Assembly: GCA_046297835.1 (NCBI GenBank)
Contig: JBKBHI010000008.1
Coordinates: forward strand, 62,001 to 126,000
Direction of reading: 5' to 3'
Source of the DNA: CAMAVH01 sp046297835
GTDB taxonomy: Bacteria; Pseudomonadota; Alphaproteobacteria; SMXQ01
Length of the DNA stretch: 64,000 nucleotides
Part shown: positions 58,658-64,000 of the stretch, piece by piece
Layout of the letters: each line of letters starts with the position of its first letter
Numbering within the stretch: the stretch's first letter is position 1
The notes under the pieces: model-generated
The model's input: only the letters and a program-made list of their open reading frames with translations
Database searches by the model: none
What the model was told of the DNA's origin: nothing
Program-made: the position numbers and the translations under genes

Positions 58658-60245
58658 CTCGGACAGTACGATCCCGGGCGGCCATGGCGGCCTCGACGAT
58701 CGCGCCGAGGCTGCCCTCCAGCTCGATGCCCATGCGCTCGTAGCGCCCGCGCGGGTGCAGGGCGATCCGCGTCACCATGCGCCTTAGGACGCCGGCGGCC
58801 TTCATTTTCAGCGCCGGCGTCGCCGCCAGGCTCTCCTGCAACCTCTCGATCTCGCGCCGCCAGCATTCGGCCATCTGCGGGAACAGGGACACGACCTTGT
58901 CGTCGAGCGGCGCTTCGGCCAGCCGATCCTGCAACGCTCGGGCCTGCCCCTCCAGGGCGCTCAGGCGCGCGCGCAGGGCGTCGCTATCGGCTCCGGCCTC
59001 GATCGACGCCACGATGCGCGCCACGCGCCCCTGCGCGTCCGCCAGGGCCTTTTCCGCCTTGCGCCGTTCGGCGCCCTTGTCGCGCGCCAGCTCCGCCAGA
59101 CGGGCGTGGTAGGCCCGGCTGGCCTCGGCCATGACCTCCGGCGCCAGCAGCCGCGATTTCAGCCCTTCCAGCAGCAGCCGCTCCAACCGGCTCACGAACA
59201 TCGTCTTGGCGTTGGCGCAAGTCCGCTGGTTGGCGCGGGCGGAGCAGCCGAGCCGTCCCTGGCTGACGACGGTCATCGGCGCGCCGCAGACGCCGCAGAA
59301 GACCAGCCCGGCGAACAGCCAGCGGGCGCGCGGCCGGCGCGATCGCGCGCCTGGGGCGGAAGCCGGCCCGCGCGCCGCCTGCGCCCGCGCCCATAGGTCG
59401 TCGTCGACGATGCGCAGGTCGGGCCGGTCGATCGTCACCCAGTCGCGCCGGGCGTTGGCGCGGCTTTCGCGCCGGCCGGTCTCAGGGTCGGTCGGGTAGG
59501 TGCGTTTCAGGAAATGCACGCGGCCGATATAGGTCTCGTTCAGCAGGATGCCCTGCCCCTTGCCCGCCCCGCCGGCGACGGTGCTGACGTTCCATTTGCC
59601 GCCGCGCGCCGTCGGCACGCCTTCGGCGTTGAGATCTCGCACGATGGCCTTGACGCCCTTCCCCGCGGCGAACTCGGCGAAGATCCGGCGCACCACGGCG
59701 GCCTGCGCCTCGTCGATCCGCCGCAGCCCGCGCACCAGCTCGCCGTCTTCCCCGATCTCGCGCGCCACGGCGTAGCCGTAGGGCAGCCCGCCGGGTAGCC
59801 GGCCGCGCTCGACGGCGCCGCGCTGGCCGCGGCGCACCTTGTCGGGCAGGCCCTCGATGGCGATCTGGTCGACGAGGCCGCGCGCCAGGGTTTCGATCGC
59901 CGTCAGGGGCGCCGACGCGCCGAGCACGCGCAGCTCGACGCCCCAATGTTTGAAGCGCTTGACGCGCCCCGCCGTCGATTCGAGATCTCGCGCCAGGCGG
60001 TCGGTATGCTCGACGAGGACGCAATCGACCTCGCCGGCGCGGCAGGCGGCGAGCATCCGCTGATAGTCCGAGCGGTTGAAATCGAACTTGCCTGAGAGCT
60101 CGTCGTCGTGGAACTCGCCGACGATCTCGCCGCCGTGGGCGGCGATTAGCCGCCGCGCCTCGATCCGCAGCAGCGCCAGCTGGTCGTCCGTCGAGCGCGG
60201 GTTCTGCTGGTCGCTGGAAAAGCGGGCGTAGAGCGCGATTCGCAT
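58608..60245 (-). CDS. Large serine recombinase (site-specific integrase)
   Basis: This 545-residue recombinase has an N-terminal resolvase domain (about 1-145; Ser in ALYARFSSDQQN), a recombinase domain (about 150-270; PYGYAVAREI and GVPTARGGKWNVSTV) and a zinc ribbon near 315-345 (FCGVCGAPM with later Cys). A coiled coil at about 385-445 follows. The last 16 residues (EREGFEPSIRLLIV at the end) come from the antisense strand of tRNA-Ser, so this end was shaped by integration. It is the last gene of the element's minus-strand series, 3 nt after the small ORF upstream. Confidence 0.94.
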   Translation of the reverse strand: MRIALYARFSSDQQNPRSTDDQLALLRIEARRLIAAHGGEIVGEFHDDELSGKFDFNRSDYQRMLAACRAGEVDCVLVEHTDRLARDLESTAGRVKRFKHWGVELRVLGASAPLTAIETLARGLVDQIAIEGLPDKVRRGQRGAVERGRLPGGLPYGYAVAREIGEDGELVRGLRRIDEAQAAVVRRIFAEFAAGKGVKAIVRDLNAEGVPTARGGKWNVSTVAGGAGKGQGILLNETYIGRVHFLKRTYPTDPETGRRESRANARRDWVTIDRPDLRIVDDDLWARAQAARGPASAPGARSRRPRARWLFAGLVFCGVCGAPMTVVSQGRLGCSARANQRTCANAKTMFVSRLERLLLEGLKSRLLAPEVMAEASRAYHARLAELARDKGAERRKAEKALADAQGRVARIVASIEAGADSDALRARLSALEGQARALQDRLAEAPLDDKVVSLFPQMAECWRREIERLQESLAATPALKMKAAGVLRRMVTRIALHPRGRYERMGIELEGSLGAIVEAAMAARDRTVRVAEREGFEPSIRLLIV

Positions 60246-60248
60246 GCG

Positions 60249-60434
60249 TCAGGCTTGCGGATACAACGGGAGCAGCTCGTCCGCCTTAAAGAGCCGGCCC
60301 AGCCCGACTTCGTATAAAATATCAATGGGTTCGCGGCTGGCTATGGACCAAACCGGCACGACTGAGGTTATGGTGGCGTTGATGCCGACGGGTTCAACGT
60401 GAACTTGGTCGCCGACGTTCATCTCGGCTTTCAT
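60249..60434 (-). CDS. Small phage protein, 61 aa
   Basis: This 61-residue protein begins MKAEMNVGDQVHVEPVGINA and is mostly beta-like (GDQVHVEPV, SIASREPIDILYEVGLGRLF), suggesting a small SH3/KOW-like barrel. It is not recognised. ATG at 60434 or 60422 is possible. It overlaps the upstream 57-residue ORF by about 40 nt and ends 3 nt before the recombinase start. Confidence 0.6.
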   Translation of the reverse strand: MKAEMNVGDQVHVEPVGINATITSVVPVWSIASREPIDILYEVGLGRLFKADELLPLYPQA

Positions 60435-60567
60435 GGTCGTTCTCGCTGTTTGACGCTGTGCTCGAAATATTTGCGGCATAGTGCCGTTCCGCCATCGCCC
60501 GCGCAAGCAGCCGCGCGAGATCGAGGATCTCGGACTGCGGGGCCCGGCTGGCGGAACGGGCGGTCAT
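60394..60567 (-). CDS. Small phage protein, 57 aa
   Basis: This 57-residue protein begins MTARSASRAPQSEILDLARL. It has one amphipathic helix (about residues 12-30, LARLLARAMAERHY) and then a Ser/Arg/Asp-rich tail. Its ATG overlaps the ASCH stop (ATGA), a sign of translational coupling. I do not know its function. Confidence 0.65.
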   Translation of the reverse strand: MTARSASRAPQSEILDLARLLARAMAERHYAANISSTASNSENDHESRDERRRPSSR

Positions 60568-61043
60568 AAAAATCTCATGTCTTCGTGGCGGTCTTGGGTG
60601 CCGCCCGTTGGCGTCGCCCATTTTGTCATCCACGGCAGCGGCGGGGCTATGGCGATGTCGAGGCTCGGTTTCCAATCGAAATAGCCCAGCGCGCCAGCGC
60701 CGGGCACCGGGACCGACAGCGGCGTCGGGTCTCGCAAGACTAAGCCGCGCGGGCCGAAGAACCAGGGGCTTGTGCTCTTGTGCACGATGGCGACGACATC
60801 GACATGACCGATGACCGCGCCGCGAATCAGCGCGGCCGGCGGCGGGCATTCGACGCCGAGCGTCGCCATGAAACCGCGGGCCTGTTCGTATTCCTTTCGC
60901 GTCATGCCTTTGGCGGCATGGACGGCGATGCGCTTCGGCTCGATCGCGCCCTTCGTTATGGCGAATGTCGAGCGGTTCTCGATGTCCTTGCCGGCGTGGA
61001 TGATCGCCCAGGCCCAGGGTTGACGAATCGAGAGCGCTTTCAT
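60564..61043 (-). CDS. ASCH-domain protein
   Basis: This 159-residue protein begins MKALSIRQPWAWAIIHAGKD, the ASCH-domain signature (SIRQPWA, then KDIENR). ASCH folds bind RNA or modified nucleobases and are common in phages. The domain fills residues 1-115 and a Trp-rich tail follows. ATGA overlaps join it to both its neighbours. Confidence 0.88.
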   Translation of the reverse strand: MKALSIRQPWAWAIIHAGKDIENRSTFAITKGAIEPKRIAVHAAKGMTRKEYEQARGFMATLGVECPPPAALIRGAVIGHVDVVAIVHKSTSPWFFGPRGLVLRDPTPLSVPVPGAGALGYFDWKPSLDIAIAPPLPWMTKWATPTGGTQDRHEDMRFL

Positions 61044-62035
61044 GCCGGAAACTCCCGATGCAGGCGGCCGTCGAGCATGGCGCCGGCGCGGCGCTTGCCG
61101 ACGCGGCGCATAACCGCTTTCGGTTCGTCAGCGCAGACAGTTCCTGGCGCCGTCAAACAATGTTCACCGACGATGCAGGAGCAAGGTCCGCAGGGTTGCG
61201 GAGAAAACTCGCCCCATTGCTTAAAGAAGAACGGGACGCCGGCGGCGGCGCATTGATCGCGCGCCGTGCGGAACCAGTCGGGATGCGCCGGGCGCGCGTC
61301 CTTGCCGCTCTCGCCGCCGGCGATGATCCAGTCGATGCCTGCGGCATCAGCGGCGGCGCCTGCCTTCCTAGCGATGGCTGGATGCCAAACTGATACAGGC
61401 CCGAGCGCAGGCTCGTAGCTGATGAACCGCTTGGCGGCGGGCGTGGCGAGCAGGTCGGGGATGCGCTCGTCGGCGCGCTCCTGGTCTTCGGCGGTGACGC
61501 CGAGCCAGACGTTGAGCAGTGGCCAGGTAGGTTTGGGATCAGGCGCGATGCCGCGACGCATTCGAGCTACGATGTCGTCGATACGCAGGAGCGTGTCGCG
61601 CACGGATAGATAATCGTTCATCCGGTCGGCGCGCTTCGTCAGCACCTGGAAGATGTGCTGCGGCGCGAGCGCCATGACGGCGAAGACGCGGTCGATCACG
61701 GCGTCGGGCCGGTCCTCGTGGAACAGGTCGCTCATGTCACCGACAAAAATCATCGACGGCTTGCCGGGACCGAGCTTCGGCGTCTTCGATCCGCGCCAGC
61801 GCAGCGGCCAGGTCCAGGTCGGATGATCGTCGGGCAGCGCGGTCAGGGTGCCGTTGAACACCGGGCCGGCCTTGCTCGGCGACGTCACGCCATTATAGAG
61901 CGGATGCTCGCGCAGCCGGCCCGAGCCGGCGATTTTCATCGCGTAGCAGTTCGCGCAGCCGGGCGACTTGATCGAGCAGCCGCCGATGGGATTCCAGGTG
62001 GCGTCGGTCCATTCGATGCCGGTTTCAGCGCCCAT
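61040..62035 (-). CDS. Phage Gp37/Gp68-family protein (DUF5131)
   Basis: This 331-residue protein of the Gp37/Gp68 group has the N-terminal motif MGAETGIEWTDATWNPIGGC and Cys20, Cys27 and Cys30 (C-x6-C-x2-C), suggesting a metal or Fe-S site. Conserved GLGVTAEDQ-like WLGVTAEDQ and WIIAGGESG motifs follow. The biochemical role is unknown; radical-SAM-like activity has been suggested for related proteins only by resemblance. The start at 62035 is 5 nt after the MazG-like stop; the longer upstream frame is rejected. The first codons are repeated at 62722-62749. Confidence 0.85.
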   Translation of the reverse strand: MGAETGIEWTDATWNPIGGCSIKSPGCANCYAMKIAGSGRLREHPLYNGVTSPSKAGPVFNGTLTALPDDHPTWTWPLRWRGSKTPKLGPGKPSMIFVGDMSDLFHEDRPDAVIDRVFAVMALAPQHIFQVLTKRADRMNDYLSVRDTLLRIDDIVARMRRGIAPDPKPTWPLLNVWLGVTAEDQERADERIPDLLATPAAKRFISYEPALGPVSVWHPAIARKAGAAADAAGIDWIIAGGESGKDARPAHPDWFRTARDQCAAAGVPFFFKQWGEFSPQPCGPCSCIVGEHCLTAPGTVCADEPKAVMRRVGKRRAGAMLDGRLHREFPA

Positions 62036-62036
62036 G
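62009..62036 (-). repeat. 28-nt direct repeat, copy 1
   Basis: This block encodes the first nine residues of the Gp37/Gp68-like protein (MGAETGIEW) and the start codon. An identical copy is at 62722-62749, 713 nt away. Confidence 0.9.
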
Positions 62037-62040
62037 ATGC

Positions 62041-62457
62041 TCAGTCCGGCGAAATTTCGCGCATGATCTCGCGGTGCTCTTGTTCGCCGCCGGCCGGCAC
62101 GTAGCTCGGCTTCAAGCGATCGGGGAAGCCGACGCGCTCGGACACGATGTTGAACTTCTCGATGACCGCCGCCGCCAAGTTGATCCCCGCCGCGGCGGCG
62201 AGCAAGTCGAGATAGATCATCGTGTCGGCCAGCTCGTGCGCGAGATCGCGGCGCAGTTGCTCGACGTCGGTTCCGGCGGCGTTGCCGGTGATATGGTCGC
62301 GCTCCCGGTTCATCTTTTTGATGACGTTGCATGCCTCCCCGGCCTCGCCTTGGAGGGCGACGGCCCAGTCGGAGAGCGACCAGTCCGCGAGACCGCCGGG
62401 ATGCCAGCGCTTGCAGCGGGTGAGATTGGCGGCGCGCAAATCAGCGAATGACAGCAT
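62041..62457 (-). CDS. MazG-like nucleotide pyrophosphohydrolase
   Basis: This 138-residue protein has the MazG-type helix pairs: WAVALQGEAGEACNVIKKM (ExxE) and ELADTMIYLDLLA (ExxD). Phage MazG-like enzymes hydrolyse nucleotides such as dCTP or (p)ppGpp analogues. It overlaps the membrane-protein gene by 17 nt and lies 5 nt before the Gp37/Gp68-like start. Confidence 0.82.
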   Translation of the reverse strand: MLSFADLRAANLTRCKRWHPGGLADWSLSDWAVALQGEAGEACNVIKKMNRERDHITGNAAGTDVEQLRRDLAHELADTMIYLDLLAAAAGINLAAAVIEKFNIVSERVGFPDRLKPSYVPAGGEQEHREIMREISPD

Positions 62458-62674
62458 GGAACGATCTCCGCAGGTTGTTGGCGTGGAGGAGCAGAAAGCC
62501 GATGTTGATGGTGACGGCGCCGTAGAGGCCGGCGAGAGCGCCCCACAGCATGAACAGCAGCGCGGTCGCGATGCCGCAGATCGCGCCCTGACGTTTGGAA
62601 TGGCCGTAGCGCCAGACGGTGACGGCCCCCATGGCGAAGGACAGCCATTCGAGCAGGGTCAGGGGTGCGGGCAT
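62441..62674 (-). CDS. Small membrane protein, 77 aa
   Basis: This 77-residue protein has two or three hydrophobic segments (about 6-22, 32-50 and 54-66), with a basic loop (YGHSKRQGA) between the first two. It is not recognised. Its ATG overlaps the TAA of the 24-codon ORF (TAATG), and it overlaps the MazG-like gene by 17 nt. Confidence 0.7.
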   Translation of the reverse strand: MPAPLTLLEWLSFAMGAVTVWRYGHSKRQGAICGIATALLFMLWGALAGLYGAVTINIGFLLLHANNLRRSFHAVIR

Positions 62675-62748
62675 TAGTCCGCCTCCGCGTGGCTGCGGTC
62701 GTCGTCACAGGTCACGGCGGCCCATTCGATGCCGGTTTCAGCGCCCAT
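62674..62748 (-). CDS. 24-aa ORF with the Gp37/Gp68 N-terminal cassette
   Basis: The peptide begins MGAETGIEWAAVTCDDDRSH and so shares its first nine residues with the Gp37/Gp68-like protein. It overlaps the upstream gene's end by 11 nt and ends in TAATG, overlapping the membrane-protein start. It is either a remnant of a duplicated gene start or a short coupling peptide. Confidence 0.4.
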   Translation of the reverse strand: MGAETGIEWAAVTCDDDRSHAEAD

Positions 62749-62749
62749 G
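62722..62749 (-). repeat. 28-nt direct repeat, copy 2
   Basis: It is identical to 62009-62036. Similarity continues less exactly for about 17 nt further into the coding direction, so a longer block was probably duplicated. Confidence 0.85.
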
Positions 62750-63151
62750 GCCGTCTCCCTTGATGATGGTGATCTTGTCGGGATGGATCGTCTCGGCCAT
62801 CTCGGAGATCGGGTCGATCCGTTCGTGCTCCCCGGCGGCCAGCGGCGTCAGGTGGCGTGACGCGCCGTAGCGGGCGATCATGGTGTCGAGCCATGCCGTC
62901 CAATCGGCCGCCGACCATTTATCCGCCGGGTCGTCGTCGATCGCGATCTCCGCGAGGTCTGGGTGTTGGCGTAAAATCGCCGGCGCGACTTCTTTGCTGA
63001 CCCTCGGCAGCTGGTGGGTCATCAGGCTGTCGCCGCTCATGAAATTCAGAATTGCATAGACGTCCCCAATCCCGCCGGGCGCGAGGAGGCGCTCCGTTGT
63101 GATCGTCAGGATCGCCCCGAGGGAAAATTCGCGGCTTTCAGCGCCCATCAC
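62738..63151 (-). CDS. Hypothetical phage protein, 137 aa
   Basis: This 137-residue protein starts MMGAESREFSLGAILTITTE. It has a region GGIGDVYAILNFMSGDSLMT and a charged Asp/Glu/His-rich C terminus. No known domain is recognised by me. It starts within the stop region of the methyltransferase fragment (ATGATG) and continues the overlap series. Confidence 0.65.
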   Translation of the reverse strand: MMGAESREFSLGAILTITTERLLAPGGIGDVYAILNFMSGDSLMTHQLPRVSKEVAPAILRQHPDLAEIAIDDDPADKWSAADWTAWLDTMIARYGASRHLTPLAAGEHERIDPISEMAETIHPDKITIIKGDGHGR

Positions 63152-63999
63152 GCCACCTTCCTGTTCTTCTTCGCCGCGCGCGCCGCCTTCGCCGCGTCTT
63201 CCATGACGGCGCTGACCACGGCCTTCATCTTGCGAACCGACACGGCGTTGCCGATCTGCTTGATCTGGTCGGTCTTGGTGCCGGCGAACTTGTAATCGTC
63301 GAAGCCCATGGCGGGACCAAGCTCGTGCGGCTCGAGCATCCGAAAGAGGATGTCGTAGCCCTCGGCGGCTTCGACCAGATTGACGTGGCCGGTCGCGCAG
63401 ATGGTCGGCGCGGGCGCGTCGACGTCATGGGCGCGCGGCGCTTGGCCCGGCGCTTCGCCGAAGGCGGCGGTGATGAAAGGCCGAGCCAGCCCGAAACGGG
63501 CCTTGCTCGTTGCCGTCGGAAGAGGATCATCGGCGCTGTGGCAAGTCTCGCCGGAGCCCGATCCGTAGTAGGGCGCGATCAAGGCGTGAGCGCCATCCGT
63601 CGTGATTGTCGGGACAGGCTCGCCGGTTTCGCGCGGCGCGCCGCCGGACGCCTGCGAGATGATGAAAGGCTGGACGACGGCATGGCGGCCGCAGCCGGGG
63701 TGGTTGTCGGTCCCGGCGCCGCCGGTGGTGATGGTCGGCACCGGCTCGTCGACGCTGCGCGCCGGACTGCTGCTTTGCTGCGACAAGATCATCGGCTGCA
63801 CCAGATAACCGGCACCCCGGCAGGTTGCCGTCGGAGCCGGATCGGAAACCGAATGAGCGCGCCGCTCTGCCGCCCCGCCGTCCGCGCCGTTGCGGTCGAG
63901 GATGTACGGCTCCGCCATCCAGACGCCGCCCTTGGTGTCGAGCGTCGGGACCGGCTCGGCCGAGACGGCCTTGGCCTGGTTGCCCTTGCGGCCGTTCAT
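63148..63999 (-). CDS. DNA (cytosine-5-)methyltransferase C-terminal part, with tandem PxPT repeats (cut by window edge)
   Basis: The visible 283 residues end with the C5-methyltransferase C-terminal motif RMLEPHELGPAMGFDDYKF, then QIKQIGNAVSV (motif X). Before this lie six units with the pattern P-x-P-T (at about residues 16, 53, 86, 128, 159 and 196), spaced 31-42 residues, probably the target-recognition insert. The catalytic PC motif and SAM-binding motifs would lie upstream beyond the edge. The ATG at 63999 is likely internal. Identification as the C5-methyltransferase is good, but completeness cannot be judged. Confidence 0.8.
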   Translation of the reverse strand: MNGRKGNQAKAVSAEPVPTLDTKGGVWMAEPYILDRNGADGGAAERRAHSVSDPAPTATCRGAGYLVQPMILSQQSSSPARSVDEPVPTITTGGAGTDNHPGCGRHAVVQPFIISQASGGAPRETGEPVPTITTDGAHALIAPYYGSGSGETCHSADDPLPTATSKARFGLARPFITAAFGEAPGQAPRAHDVDAPAPTICATGHVNLVEAAEGYDILFRMLEPHELGPAMGFDDYKFAGTKTDQIKQIGNAVSVRKMKAVVSAVMEDAAKAARAAKKNRKVA

Positions 64000-64000
64000 A

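Larger units (their letters stand above)
58608..64000 (-). mobile_element. Left part of an integrated phage or phage-like element in tRNA-Ser
   Basis: The element begins at the 3' half of tRNA-Ser and continues beyond the window edge. It holds a serine recombinase whose C terminus is encoded by the tRNA sequence, and phage-type genes (ASCH, Gp37/Gp68-like, MazG-like, C5-methyltransferase) on one strand in a closely overlapping series. The right junction, expected to repeat the tRNA 3' end, is not in the window. Confidence 0.85.

Noticed and set aside
1..64000. CRISPR array
   Set aside because: No series of regularly spaced direct repeats was seen; repeats present are palindromic elements or one 28-nt duplicate.

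Overview
The window is a GC-rich, densely coded chromosomal segment of an alphaproteobacterium. Evidence for this is an Aap/Bzt-type four-gene amino-acid transporter, promoter motifs of the GGAAC-N16/17-CGTT type used by the alphaproteobacterial general stress sigma factor EcfG, Irr-like iron-control motifs, and dispersed palindromes that begin with TTCGTCATG. A Hyphomicrobiales-like organism is plausible, but genus and order cannot be fixed from the sequence alone.

Layout. 1-2.2 kb holds peroxide and iron genes (ahpD partial, ahpC, bfd, bfr). 2.2-10.2 kb holds a pseudouridine synthase, a hypothetical protein, the helicase HrpB, an Mla-like lipid transport operon (STAS-MlaE, MlaF, MlaD, lipoprotein) and a MarR regulator. 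10.4-14.6 kb is aapJQMP. 14.7-21.8 kb is catabolic: dienelactone hydrolase, Gfo/Idh oxidoreductase, aminotransferase, D-2-hydroxyacid dehydrogenase, an orphan form-II CoxL-like molybdoenzyme and MobA. 21.9-24.5 kb has a globin-coupled chemoreceptor, a 54-residue lipoprotein missed by length-filtered gene calling, and a diacylglycerol-kinase-family gene. 24.7-28.7 kb has an MFS carrier, a glutathione transferase, a TctC-type binding protein and a gentisate dioxygenase. 28.8-33.0 kb is bacterial NHEJ (Ku, LigD) with a stress-type SDR. 33.1-39.0 kb has a proline-rich peptide, a KefB-like antiporter, an NMT1-like protein without signal peptide, an amidase and an MFS carrier. 39.5-50.7 kb has GTP-type PEP carboxykinase, a SulP transporter, a ThDP enzyme with an aldehyde dehydrogenase, a YqjI/YqjH-like regulator/reductase pair with twin operators, and two MFS carriers. 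50.7-56.9 kb is signalling: hybrid kinase, REC-EAL protein, Crp/Fnr regulator, ECF sigma factor, manganese catalase. 57.1-58.3 kb is an FMN-dependent 2-hydroxyacid dehydrogenase.

At 58.6 kb a tRNA-Ser(GCU) gene marks the left junction of an integrated element that runs off the right edge. Its large serine recombinase is encoded antisense into the tRNA: the last 50 nt of the recombinase ORF are the 3' half of the tRNA. The element genes seen form one tightly overlapping minus-strand series (C5-methyltransferase fragment, small proteins, MazG-like, Gp37/Gp68-like, ASCH) that ends with the recombinase.

The most interesting connecting thread is a set of EcfG-type promoter motifs: perfect matches before the manganese catalase, before a divergent pair (54-aa lipoprotein and lipid kinase) and before tRNA-Ser, and one-mismatch matches before ku and before SDR-ligD. 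These suggest that oxidative defence, envelope lipid turnover and NHEJ repair in this segment are parts of one general stress regulon. The ECF sigma gene in the window carries a hairpin that covers its own Shine-Dalgarno sequence.
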